This document shows positions 47,008-59,256 of a stretch of 64,000 nucleotides of DNA, one piece after another; position 1 is the first letter of the stretch, and each line of letters opens with the position of its first letter. The notes beneath the pieces are model-generated. The model was not told the DNA's origin, ran no database searches, and worked only from the letters and a program-made list of their open reading frames with translations. The DNA comes from Chlorokybus atmophyticus (Eukaryota > Streptophyta > Chlorokybophyceae > Chlorokybales > Chlorokybaceae). The stretch is taken from NCBI GenBank assembly GCA_009103225.1, contig RHPI01003369.1, forward strand, positions 1,008,281-1,072,280, read 5' to 3'. Both the position numbers and the translations under genes were made by a program.

Positions 47008-49754
47008 AGTGCGCTAGTATGATTTTAATTGAGCTTTGCAGCTGCACATTGCAGTGGTAGATTTGCTCGCTTGATTTGATCCTTCCATTCTGAAACCCTC
47101 TACCTGTGCTGCCGTCCATTCCCCCTGGTGCAATGCGCCAGCAAGCCCCCCCCNNNNNNNNNNNNNNNNNNNNNNNNNNNNNNNNNNNNNNNNNNNNNNN
47201 NNNNNNNNNNNNNNNNNNNNNNNNNNNNNNNNNNNNNNNNNNNNNNNNNNNNNNNNNNNNNNNNNNNNNNNNNNNNNNNNNNNNNNNNNNNNNNNNNNNN
47301 NNNNNNNNNNNNNNNNNNNNNNNNNNNNNNNNNNNNCCCCCGACATGCACCGCCGCAGAGGGAGTTTCCGTGCGTGCCATACATGCATGCATGTGTGTAC
47401 TGACAAAACCCTAAGCCGGCAGTAGGAGGCTGGCGGAGATGGCGGCGGGTGTGTGGGTGAAGCGGAAGGGGGAGTCCGTTGAGTCCTACGGCTGGTGTGC
47501 CCGCTGCTGCTGCAAGAAGGCCGCTGACCAAGGCGCATGTGCAGGTGATGACGCACGCATGCATGCATGCATGCATGTCTAACGGGTATGGGCAGTAGAG
47601 AAGGTAGGTAGCAGCTAGGTTAGCAGCCCGGTGGTTAATGAGAGTGCTTCATGGTGTGGTGAGTAGACTGCTCATGCATGTGTGTGTCACACTCTCATGC
47701 ATGCCACAATCCTTGCACTCTATTTATTATACACCCACACCACCACCCACACCCACAACCACACGCGCGCGTTTCCGCCGCGCGCAACGCCACACAGCAC
47801 CCTATTTGGGTGTTGTACATGTTGCGAATGGGCATTTGCATGCAGTACTCAGCGCCATTATATCATGGCATGGACATGCGGTTGCAATGCACTGGCTGTG
47901 GCATCAATGAGCATCATGTTACTGTGAATGGTGCCATAATGAGCTATGTTTAAAACATGCATCGTACATCGCGATTGAAACCGTGCACTAGCGTCACAGG
48001 GAGGCTCATGTGCAGGTTTCATCTCATATGTTTAGATGTGATCATCATAAGACTTGTGACTACAGAAGTTGAAGAATGCATTGGCTATAGTATGGCATCG
48101 TGCTCGTCAAGTCATGCACAATATCGCAATAATCAGGCAAACTACCTTGCATTGATAACCATCAAAGTAAAATGTCACTCAAAGAGGCGGCCCCTTGTGC
48201 CACAAAGGAAGGACCAAGCGAATGACATTACAGGCAAAGCCCAAGGTTTTGCACACCAAAAAAGTATTTTGCCTATAACATGGCACTTGCTCTTATCAAG
48301 AACATCCGCCATATCATATGGCATGATTTTTGAGTGACATATTCACATTGACCAAATATTTTGCTGCTGGTGGTATCATTAATATCAATTAAAGCCATTT
48401 AAGTGATCATGTGACATAAACCAAACATGCTTATATAGTGTTACTTGTCACGCCTACCACACACTTACCTAGTCGGGAGTGTAGCACACTCAAACAAAGA
48501 ACAACAACGACTACCAAATGTTGTCAACAACCACCCCACAAAGGAATAGGGGAGGGCCCCTTGAACAACCAGGCTAAGCACCCCACACAATAGAGTAGAG
48601 TAAGGCCACTTAGGCTCCATTGCCCAACACCATGTTGGTAACGCCCCAATGTACTCCCCCTTGCTGCCCTCCGACCTAGCACAACCAACTGCAAAGCTAC
48701 ATGCCTTCCACAGATGTGTTGATTAACCCGTAGATAAGGCAATCATAACTGTTATTTCAGATCTGCTGCGCAGTAGCACCGGGTGATCATGTCACATTAA
48801 TATTGTCAGGCAGCAACTATGCAAGCTCGTTTATGCCTTGTGCACTTTATCATGCTTAACGCCGCATAGGCTCAAGGGCATACCTCACAACCTGACTTGC
48901 TATTATAAATAAGCACTTAAGAATGAGATGCCATGCCCTGCATGCGTGTCATTACTTCGTCTCGTATAACACATATAGCAATGTAATGCGCTCGATTACG
49001 TTGATTGCAATCAAATACAATTAAACGTCATAACTTATGATGAGCATTGTTTATCAGTTTATAATGTGTTATTTTAAGCTCAATTACAATGTTCACATGA
49101 AACTCAGTTGTAGATAACGCATAAATACCCAAGGCCTGCACGTGTAACTTGGTTATTAAGTGCGGCATGTCGGCCGCTTTATGTATGATGCTGTTCTTCA
49201 AGTATTGCCACCTCTTTCACAACATTATTTTACTTACCCATAGAAAAGCCACACTTTGCCTCAACTTCACAAACGCATGATTAGACAGAGCCGCAGTATG
49301 CCCTTGTTGTGATAGACTCCATCGCAGGTGTCATGGTCAAACTGGCGGCTCAGCAATTTATACAGAAGACCCTACATCAAATGTTCCAGGAGCCAATGCA
49401 AAGCTTGGCAGAAAAAACTCTTCTGCCTAAAATGTAGGATCTCGATGTTCCACCGCTTTCAGACTCGCAATTGCCGGCCAAATCGACCTTTCAAACTGGA
49501 GGTCCAGAGTCTCACATCGACGGTGTGCAGCTGCCACGTGGAAGCCAGCGTTCAGAAACATTCACTGTGCCCGCCACTGGCGACGGCGGCGGCAATGGCG
49601 ACCGCACTGGGCACGGCAATGTGGTGAACAACTCGGCCTGGTGCATGCTGCGTTCAGCGTGTGCATGCTAGTTGGCTGAAGCATGGCTAGGGTGGTGCCA
49701 TCGGTAGTGCTTGTCGTTAAGTAGCGGTAAGGGGTGTAAGTGACCGTCCAAGCC
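47008..49754. other. Intergenic region with assembly gap and AT-rich part
   Basis: No supportable gene. A gap of 183 N lies at 47154-47336 between runs of C. A GCAT microsatellite is at 47550-47578. 47940-49330 is AT-rich with few ORFs. 49440-49700 regains GC and may hold the OSCA promoter and leader. The stretch 48470-48770 contains several C-rich blocks and looks different from its surroundings, but I found no terminal repeats. Confidence 0.45.
47154..47336. other. Assembly gap (183 N) inside a poly-C run
   Basis: The bases on both sides are runs of C (47147-47153 and 47337-47341), so the assembly probably broke at a long C/G homopolymer. The true length is unknown. Confidence 0.99.
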
Positions 49755-52700
49755 ATGACGTCCAGCAGCGTGAAAGAGTTTTGGGTAGCCGTGGCCATCA
49801 ATGCGGGCTTCTTTGTCGCCATTATCACGGCCTTCCTGCTGCTGCGCCGCATCCCCGCCACCGCGCCCATCTACAACCGGCGCGTTCCGCACGACGCCGC
49901 CGCCTGCGACCGCACCTGGTTCGGATGGCTCAGGTGGGGGTCAGGGCATGCTAATGCTTGATCAGTCGATTAGGGTTCTCGCAGCATCCACGCAGCAAAT
50001 GCCTCTCTTCGTTGCATGAGCCTGTGTGAGTACGCAGCCGTGCTCATGGCGTGCACTGCATTTCTCAGTTGTACGGCTTTTCGGTTAGTCTTTGTCCTGC
50101 AGGCCACACATGCAAGCTGGGAAGTTAGGCCTGCAGGACAAGCTGGCAAGTGAGGCCTTTGGATGAATTGGCCAATGCAGCAACAGCACTAGCAAACATT
50201 GCCATGCTTGCACCTCTCATCAAAGCATCTACTTTGTCAAGCGAAAGACCCGTCACGTGCCATGTGGCATGGTCTGCTAACAGCTTTGTGGCAGTGTGCC
50301 TGTGCGAGGGCTACTGCACTGTAGTTACATAGTTGCTCATGGTGCAATTGCAGCTCTCCCTCCCTGTGCCATATAATGCTACACTGCTGGCATAATCTCA
50401 AGTTTTGCTGCTCGGAGCTCGTGCATGCTTATGCCAACAACTATTTTGTTGTGCGGTCAACAGCTGCGCACTTCGAGCAAGCGAGGGAGAGCTCATGCAG
50501 AACGAGGGGCTGGACGCACTGATGTTTCTGCGATTCTTCCGGATGGCGTTCGTGCTGTTGCTGGGGTACTCACTTTTCTGCCTGCCGGTGATCCTGCCCA
50601 TCAACATAAGCGGCAACTACTTGAGCACGAGCAAAGCCGCCAACACCTCCGGCATGGATAAGCTCACCTTCAGCAACATTCCCCCAAAGTCCAGCTTCCT
50701 TTGGGCGCACACCGTTGCTGGCTGGCTTGTTAGCATCTGGACTTGGCTTGTTCTGTACAAGGTCAGCCCCTTTGCGATTGCGCTAATAGCAGCTCTGTCT
50801 GTTTTTGCCATTGGTGCCATTGGTGTCTAGCTGCATGCAGTTGTCGTTTTGGACAGCTATGCAAGCCCACATGGTGATGAACGCTTGTCTCTTCTTGTAT
50901 GCAGTACTACACTGACTACGCTGATCTGCGCGAGCGTGTAAAGACCACAGACTTGACAACAGATCAAGTATGCATCTGGCAGGATGTTGGATTTCCTGTT
51001 TTTGTGCTTTGTTGCTCATGCTGTGCGCGCCCACTGCGCATTTTGGTAGGAACACACAGTTGTCGTCACAGACATGCCAGGCCAGCTCCCTGGCACACGC
51101 GGGAACCCTGAACGCGTTCCTCAAGATTCTGCACCCCAGTTCTTTGGCAAAGTGTACCCCACCGAGTTCTTCACCGCACGCACCATCGTTGACATGAGAG
51201 AGGTGCAACCAGCTGTGGTTATATGCTGTGGATGCCAAAGTTCAGCAGTTAACAGGGCCTCATCTGGATTCTCCATTGCATGTGTGAAGGTTGAAGCAGT
51301 GTACGCAAAGCGAGCGCATTATATCAAAGCTTTGGACCGCGTGCAGCAGGAGTTGGAGGAGTTGGCAGCCAAGGTGTGTGGGTTTGCTTCCACGTCTGGT
51401 GTGTTTGGGTATGCGGAAGCAATTTTATCAGTGCGTGGCTAAACTTTGCTTCAACAGAGCAAAGATCCAGCTACGTTGCAGTGCGTTGATGCGCATGACA
51501 CTCAGCAATTGCAACGAACGGCATACACAGCTCCCGCAGATGCTCTTGACCTGGAGCTTGGACAGCCAGCAAAGCCTGAGCCCGAGGAGGAGAAGTCAGG
51601 CAGGAGTGATGTGCCTGAAGACTCAGATGGCGCAGTTGAAATAGACAAGCAGGAAAAGGCGGCTGCTGTTGACAGGCCAGTGTGTCGGGCCGGGTTTCAG
51701 GGCTTGTGGGGACCCCAAGTGGATGCAATGCAGTTCTATGAGCAGCAGATCCAGGCGCTGACAAAGGAGCTGGAGGCGGAGCAGACGCGCGCTATCCTCG
51801 TGCACCGGACTCCGAGCGCGGTGGTCACTTTTAAGTCCCGAACCGCGGCTGCGTTTGCTTCACAGGTGACATCTAAAGCTCCATCCGCACAGCGCTTTGC
51901 AATGGCAAGCGTCACAAGTGATACGTGTACTAGTGTGTCGCAGACGTTGCACTGCAATGATGGCCTGTTCTGGAGAGTTGCGCAAGCGCCTGAACCCAGG
52001 GACATTTACTTCAGGCGATTTAGGAAAAGATACCCAGAGCTCCAGGTAGGCGGCAGACTGGCATAGGTTGTGTCTGTTGCCTGTCAACCATGCCATGCCA
52101 CAGTTGTTCCACAACAGGCTGCACATGGACATTCTGTAGTAACACAGCATACGACAGGTGCGGCAAGTTGTCACAACTGGTGTAGTGACAGTGTTTGTCC
52201 TTTTCTTTTTTACCATCATTGTTGTCATAGCAGGTGAGCCCTGCGTAGTTGTCAGCTGACAAGTTACACACCATGTGTGATGATGCCCAGTTGTTTGCGC
52301 CTCAATTTGATTTGGCCCCAAGCCAACAATGAGGACACTAGCATTGTCTTTTCAAAACAGGTTTGACCAATCCGGATGAGCTTTCTCGGCGTGGAAAGTT
52401 TTGGCAGAATCTGTTGGACGCTCCATTCATTGGGAGCGTGCTGCGAACTCTGCTTGCATCCTGGGTCCTGATTGTCCTGCTGTTACTCGTCCCACGCCTG
52501 GCGTTGCTTCTTGCTAGATGGCAATGCCCTGATTCCCAGGCAAGCAAGCAATCAGCGCTGGTGCACATGGTTGGCTGTACTTAGTACAGCTGCTATCGTC
52601 AGGCAATGTCAGATATGCCATGTAGACATGCTCATTCCGTGTACTTGCAGAGTGAGATGCAGTGGGTGGCGTTCAAGATGTTCTATGCGGTGCTCTTCTG

Positions 52701-54211
52701 GGACGTCTTCATCGGCTACACGCTGTCGGGAACTCTTGTTAGTGAGATATTGAACATCGTGGACAACCCGAGCAAGCTCGTCACGATCCTGGGCTCCTCT
52801 ATTCCAGGAGCTTCTTCGTACTTTGTGACCTTCATGATGACGCGCACATTCACATTCATGCCGTTGGATCTTCTGCAGGTATGTCATGTCATATTGCTGC
52901 TGTCTTTGGTAGCAAGAGACTTTTTGCCTTGGTCAATGCTGGGTACCTTATCTGATCGTGCTATATGCAGCCATGGCCTTTGATTGTAACGGCCGTTACG
53001 ACGCTCGTCGTCAGTGGACGCTTTGTTTACCGACACACTGGTGCGCGCTTGCTACGGCCTTCAACAACTGACAAGCTAGTCAACAAGCCAGTAAAGGTGC
53101 GTACCTGAAAGCGCCTATCATGCAATTGATGCAATAACTGTAACACTGCAGCAGGGCCAAAACAACAGACGCTGGAAGCCGTTTCAAATTGAGTACCATA
53201 TTCATGGTGAGTTACATCCCAAAGCAGCATTATATCAGATGCAATGAAGAATGCCCTGCCTATAGCTGTGAACGCTTGCTTCCTGCCTCAGGTCCAAACC
53301 ATCTCAAAATGTTGAGTTTAGGATTAAACTTTAGCATCATCGCCCCAATCATTCTTCCATTCTCGCTGTTGTACTTCTTGATTGGCTACATCATCTGGAG
53401 GAATGCGGTGAGCTATAGTCGATATGGGCCCTTGGTTGACACAACAGCAATATGTTCACCACTTGCGGGGTTGGAACCCACGACCAACCAATCAGGGTGT
53501 TTACTGCAGGTGGCTCACTGTCGGGAGCCTCTATTCGAGAGCGGAGGCAACATCTGGCCTCTGATTCACAACAACATGCTCGTAGCGCTTGTCGTGCAGC
53601 AGATCGTGCTGATCGGCATGTTCTCACTCAAGCTCTCCGTGGCGCAAACACCGTTCCTTATACCCCTCCCCATCCTGTCGATTGTGTTCTGGCTTCTCAC
53701 TCGGCAACGCCTCCGCAATGCTGCATTGTACGTGTCTGTCAACAATGCGCGCATGGCGGATTACGAGGCCTCCAAGACGGACCTCTCACCCGACTGGCCA
53801 ACAAACATTGCTGCCGCGTACGTGCCTGCTTGCATGAGCGGCAGCCTATATGACCCGCGCATAGGCCGCAGGCGAACTGAGGGGGAAGATGTATCCAAGC
53901 AATCAAGCAACGATGCTTCCTTGCAACAAGAACGACAACAACAGAGCAATCCGCTGGACATGCCGTCCGCGCAGCCGGCCACAGGTTGGAAGGCAGTGAG
54001 GAAGCGTGCGGCAATTGTCGCACAGCTAAAAGCGTTGCACCAAGGGATTGGTACAGGGTCAGGAGTTGCAACAGCTGCTGCAGCTGATGCTGGTGAAGGC
54101 AGTGCGCAAGAGACACCAAGTGTTTACAACAGCGCATTCAACACTAACGAGTCAAGTCCCTCAACAGCTGATGCAGGTCTTGAAAGCCCAACGGATCAAA
54201 AGCGCTTGTAG
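49755..54211 (+). CDS. OSCA/CSC1/TMEM63 mechanosensitive cation channel
   Basis: Membrane channel of the DUF221 family, gated by membrane tension or osmotic stress and passing Ca2+. 922 residues from 14 exons (49755-49933, 50464-50761, 50905-50967, 51050-51202, 51290-51373, 51458-51865, 51944-52045, 52158-52233, 52361-52539, 52651-52878, 52971-53096, 53152-53206, 53292-53407, 53510-54211), phases exact. Features in order: TM0 (FFVAIITAFLLLRR), NEGLDALMFLRFFRM with TM1, WLVSIWTWLVLYK, the cytosolic loop with HTVVVTDMPG and FFGKVYPTEF, a variable acidic insert (about residues 285-345), TAAAFASQ and VAQAPEPRDIYF, then TM helices VVTVFVLFFFTIIVVI, GLTNPDELSRRGKFW, FYAVLFWDVFIGYTLSG, SSIPGASSYFVTFMM (the family GSS.P...FFI..M pore helix), PWPLIVT, FQIEYHIHGPNHLKML, and final helices with PLFESGGNIWPLIHNN. 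The long C-terminal tail is disordered. Intron 9 (52540) starts with GC. Confidence 0.94.
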
Positions 54212-55206
54212 AGCACACATTGCAGCAGCATACTGCACGCCACAGTTTCATTGCGCAGATGATAGTGTATGACTTCAAGTTACTTCTATTCAGCGATTGT
54301 ATATTCAGCAAGTTACAGTTATGCAACTTCAATGAATGGACTGAGTCGGGGTGGTATGCAAGCAGGCATGCGCTAGCTCTACAGACTGTCACCAACAGTC
54401 TACTACTGTTGCTACCATTTTGAGTGCGGCGCTGTAATGCTGTGCATGACGACACTGCGGTGTGCTGGGTGTGGTGTTATGTGCCAAATGAGCAACTACT
54501 ACTATCGTCGAGCCACAAGTCAGTATGCAGTGGCCTTATGTACACTGCATACTCAGGCCATAATCCACTGTCAAGCAAGCCTGCAAGGTGTTCCACAGTC
54601 AGTCATCATACTGCGGGGCCCAGCACACCCCTGCCACTGTTTCCTGCTCTGCTGTCTCGTGTTGTGACTTGCTTCTTAACCCTACCATTGCCGCCTACCA
54701 CCCACACCTCAACCCCTGCCCCAACCGACACCCTCGGCCCCAGACTTTACATTTAAAAGCTGTCTGATGTTGTGCCTGCGCTTGGCGTTTGTGTTTTTGC
54801 CGTTGTGAGTCTGAAACTAATCAGTTGCATATACCATGATACTGTGTCAGTCATGTTGATACTGCCTAGGCACAAGTAGGATAGATAAGTAATTATATGG
54901 CTGCACATATTGTATACTCACGGTCGTTCTCTACCACAACACAGTCACACACACATCATCACAGTTCCAGTGCTCTTCCTGTCACACATCCGCACACATC
55001 CCCTCGCTGCCGCCGGCGCAGCGCCACTGCTGCTGTTGTCGTTGTCGCCACCCCCACCATTGCTGCTATTCTGCGTCCTGCTCCATCGCCAGCACTGCGA
55101 CTGCCTCCATGGTCAGCGGGTCTGATAGGTTGGGTTCCCCAGGCAGAATATGATGCTGGCACGCTTGCACAAGTTGCGAAGCGGGTGTTGAAAAAGCCGC
55201 TCACGG
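54212..55206. other. Convergent intergenic region
   Basis: Between the 3' end of the OSCA gene and the 3' end of the minus-strand helical gene. Plus-strand frame 54897-55322 is open but overlaps the opposite gene and has no domain; I do not call it. Confidence 0.45.
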
Positions 55207-56817
55207 CTATGCAAAAGTTGCGGACGCGAACAGGCCCTGCAGCATGGGATGCTCACGCAGGGGGCTGGCCAATGCATCGTCCCTTTGCATCTCTGCAGAT
55301 GCAGTGCGGAAGATGCTATTGAAACGGGCAGTGTTGTCATAAACAAACAAGAGGTACTTGTCGCACTCCAACCCCAGTGCTTTGGCGCGTTCCTGTACAC
55401 TCTTCGACAACTGAAGGTCACACTGCTCTGCTTGCTCGCAGCCTTCTTGACGTCGTTCAGATTCCTGTCCAAGACGTCGATGTGCATGATGACAAAGGGT
55501 CAGCATTCTCACCAGATTACCATGTGAGAGGCCACCGGCTTAAACTGCCCCCTGATGAGTTGCGCCGTCGCCAGCAGATCGGCGCTTGCTTGCTGGTAAT
55601 GCGCTGCAGCGTCTGCTGCTCTTTCCTTGAGATCCTTGGCAATGTCCTTGATCACGGCTGGCACTGCTGCTGCTCCCAAGCCTACAGCCGCTGCACACAT
55701 GTTAAAGTAACGAGTCAGTGACCTACACGCCGCGCGACCAGACCTGTGCAATGTCGCACCCACCGAATATTGGTACCCCAACCGAGGCAAAAGAAACAGT
55801 GCTCTACATGTACATGCAGGTAGAACATTAGCACCGTGCCTGCCGTGGTTACATGCTTGAGTTCAGGTGTGTACCTGCGAGGTGAGCGGCTGCGGCTGCA
55901 CTGACTGTGACGAGGCCCCCCGTTGTCACGATGTCAACGGCAGTGAGGATGGACAGCAGAGTTACGCCTGCACCGCCTATATCAACTTAACTTTTCTTGC
56001 CTGCTTCTTGCCTTTGCGGAGCGCGCTTTGAGCTTTCTCGTCTTCCTGCAGCACATGGCAGTAAGTCTTGCATTTCAACAGCCTCGCTCATGCAATATGG
56101 GATGACCGCGCTAGCCATTAAAAAGCTGCAGAAAATACAGGTCTGTTGACTCTGCATTACTAGTTTGCTAATAACACCAGGTACTGCTACATGTACTGCT
56201 ATGCCGCAGTACACTGTCCCACGTCATATTCAGCACCATATTCAGCGACTGCATGCACAACTTGCTTTGTCGCCTCCTGCTCAGCTGCATCAGCGAAGCT
56301 ATAAAAGAGCTGGAATTTTGTTTGTGTTTGTATATCCCTGTTTGACTGGTTAACCGCTTCTGCAGCCTGCTTGGACTCATTGACCGTTGCTCGCAAGTGA
56401 TGTAGCCAGGCCTTGTCGTATTGAACAAGCTGGCCCCATCAGCTGCACCGTGTCTTCCATCACCTCCTTAGACTTGGGCAGGATGTCCTTTGAGTAATGC
56501 TGAGTCTCTTGCGCAACCCTGCCGCGCAGGGCTTTGCAAAGACACATCGAGCATGTGCACGCCTTATCCTGGCAGGTGATTGTGCGCGCAATGTAGAGCC
56601 GGTGCACACCATCGACCGCCCCCTCAAGATATTCTGAAGCACTTTCGACGGCGAGTTTCACGTCAGCCGCTGCCGTCCGCATACCACCTGACAGCTCATT
56701 GGCAGCACTCTGGAACTCTGCACTCGTCATGACTCCGGTGTATCTGAGCAAACGCCAGCCTTGTGTTAGAAGCAGTGCTTTGAAAACTTCTACTTCTAGT
56801 GTGCGCAGACAGTGCAC
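55207..56817 (-). CDS. Unrecognised helix-rich protein with hydrophobic hairpin (3' part of gene)
   Basis: I do not recognise the family. The last three exons are clear and in phase: 55976-55875, 55690-55521 and 55464-55207 (stop). They encode a long hydrophobic stretch (GAGVTLLSILTAVDIVTTGG; LVTVSAAAAAHLAAVGLGAA; about 45 residues, enough for one or two membrane helices), then amphipathic coiled coil (KDIAKDLKERAADAAAHYQQ), and an end reading KYLLFVYDNTARFNSIF...LQGLFASATFA. Upstream probable exons (about 56800-56580 and 56510-56200) read ANELSGGMRTAAADVKLAVE, AQETQHYSKDILPKSKEVME and NESKQAAEAVNQSNRDIQTQ, again amphipathic helices. The layout is coiled coil, hydrophobic hairpin, coiled coil. 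A membrane-shaping or organelle-associated role is possible, but nothing is proven. The gene probably begins further upstream (possible exons up to about 58900). Confidence 0.5.
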
Positions 56818-59256
56818 TCACTCAGCGCATTCTCCTACTCTGCATTGTCGAGGTGGGTGCAGGATGCAGTGCATGTGTGGCTTACCAGCAAACTGTAGCA
56901 GCTCAAGGGAAAAGAGCTCCCTCCCTTCACCGCACCTCAGAAGCCGTCTTTCACAATGCTTACCTCACCTTACCTTCAGCGGGCAGAATGCAAGGCTCCC
57001 ATGGTGGCTACAATTTACAGTCTATAAGCGGTGCTGCACTCGGCGACCGCTCACAGTCAGTAACGCATGGGGCACTACGCCCTGTATGTTGACAAGACGT
57101 GCCGTTGTGCTTTGCGATAAAGCATAAAAAACACTCTCTGCCGTTCTTCTTGCAGGCGCAAGGGTGCAAGGCGCGCCGGGAGCACCCCACCCTTTTGCTT
57201 CAGGGGGGACTGGGCAGTGCTCCCTATGAAAGAGAGGAAGAATGCCCTCATAAGTCAAGCTTTGGAGTCATGAGGACACTCTGCTTGGGTCAGAAAGATG
57301 GGTGCCCTTGCCCACTGCCCGCACACCTCAAGGTCACAGCTGCGCAACCTCAGCAGCAGCGGGCGCTGACAGCGCCCGTCCATTCTGTAGCAGACGTGAC
57401 AGTCCTCTGCACCCTTACCTTTAGCACCTGTCATGCAGAGAGTCCTGCTTGAAACGCCGCCAAAGCAGTACTGCGCACCGCATGCTCACTGCGATGCCCA
57501 GCCTCAGGCCGGCCTTCTTGGAGAGGTCGCTAACCTGGAGCTGGGCGAAGGTCACATCAGTCCTCCAAGGCAGAGCCAAACGGCGCTGTTGCATGGACGT
57601 TGTTGTGGATGGACGCTGATCATGAACACGTGAAGCCTGCTTCGTAGGCGCTGACTGCAAGGGACAGCTGCACCTCGTACCAAAGGTGATACAAGTGACG
57701 GCAGGCACAAGCCGGGCTGCTGGCAGTGTGCGGTTGGGGGTCGCTTGGGGACAGCTTGCACCATGGGTACGCTGAGAGTGTCGTCATTTCACTACCTATC
57801 AATCTGTAGAGTGCTTTCTTGAACAAAGGTAGCTTTGGTTACCGCATGCTGACAATGAAGCTGTCATCATGTAGCGACGCAGCCTGCTGACAGTAGGGCT
57901 ACAGCAGCGCCATGGTAATGGGCCGCTGATAGCCAAGGCGTCACAATGCTAGTCTTGTCACTCGACTCAAGCGGCCGCATCAGTCAACTGACGTGTGACA
58001 CGGCTGCTGGACGTTACAGAAGGCCTCGCACATGCTGGGCAGAGATGTGACACGAAGATGAAAGTGCCACACGCCCTCGGCTGCGCCAGAAGGGCAAATG
58101 GGTAGAGGCTTCGGACAACCTGCTCCAACGCAAGGTGGGCAACATCATCACACAAGTAAACCTAGATAGAACTTGTTGGACAGTATGCACAGTCTCTCTT
58201 ACATAGCAGTGCGTACCGCGGGGAGTAGACTGCCAGACACAGTTGCATGCGCATTGCAGACTGAGGCGCTGTGCCTTTGGCTCACACGAAGCTGTAATTA
58301 AACTGGGCATTGGCTTTCAGTGGTTGCGGCTGGGCGTGAGGGAGAACAGGTGACCAACTTTGGGAGGCGGCAAAGGGTCTAGAACCCTTGACAAACAGCA
58401 TGCAGCGTCACAAACCTGCAACTTCAGGGCAACAGCCTGCTGCAGAGAGTAGCACATGTGTCTGCGCTGCAGAAGTGCAACATTATCAATTCGAAACATC
58501 TTTACATGGTGTGCATGCTTGCCTGTCTCTCACATGCGGAACACACAATATGCTGTCAACTCCGTCACAGCTGCTCTCCTTAAAGCAATTGTGCTACTCT
58601 CATACCATACGCACCAGTTTTACGTGTGTTGCAGGTGTTCCCGGTGGCACCCTTTGCGCTTGCACCAGTTGCGGCCTCTCCTGCTGCCTTACTTGCAGAA
58701 ACAGCAGGGCCATCATGGCACCGGCAACCAAGCTGCGTAGTACAACCAACTTGCACAACATGTTGTCGAAGATCAGAACATTTTGCCATGCACCATGATG
58801 CTGTGCAGTCTTTGTATACAATGCAGTAGCAACATCCATGCTCAGCAAGGCTTCAGAGCGGCAGTATGTCCTGGGGGAAGAAGCATTTTGTCTCCTTGTT
58901 TTACACCCCATGGCAGCTTTCTAGTACATGGCAAACCTCTGTGCAAATCTTGCAGTCCTGGTGTCCCGTTGTGTGTAGTTTGCAAGTGACTGCAGATAGT
59001 ACACTCATTGCAACCCACTTCATTAATTTACAAACACAATGCAGCCGAACTGAGCAATGTTGTTATTCTCATTGAGAAATCATGACTAGATCTTCACAAT
59101 ATGGCATGTGCATGCACAACTGTGGTCAGATAGACTATTACTCACCAGGTCAGGTCAGTTGTTTGGTACATGTTCGCATCCGGCATTCTTCTGCTCAATC
59201 CCATCACCTGATTCTCGAGCGATCCTCCTGACACGCAGGAGTAAATGAGCTGAAGC
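56818..59256. other. Unresolved region with probable minus-strand exons
   Basis: Short minus-strand frames ending at good donors suggest 5' exons of the helical gene: about 58830-58700 (FDNMLCKLVVLRSLVAGAM, hydrophobic, donor GTAAGG), 58499-58411 (VALLQRRHMCYSLQQAVALK, donor GTTTGT) and about 57560-57425 (VSDLSKKAGLRLGIAVSM). I could not join them in phase by eye, so I give no gene model. Confidence 0.3.

Noticed and set aside
48470-48770. Possible second retroelement or solo LTR
   Set aside because: Composition differs, but no terminal repeat, TG...CA ends or target duplication could be seen.
53460-53500. tRNA T-arm-like sequence on the minus strand in an OSCA intron
   Set aside because: Five-base stem and TTC loop are present, but no acceptor stem, D-arm or matching 5' end could be found.
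54897-55322. 141-codon plus ORF with basic N-terminal part
   Set aside because: Overlaps the phase-consistent last exon of the minus-strand gene; no start context or domain.
55207-56817. Alpha-helical pore-forming protein
   Set aside because: The coiled coil plus hydrophobic hairpin layout is only generally similar; no sequence motif supports it.
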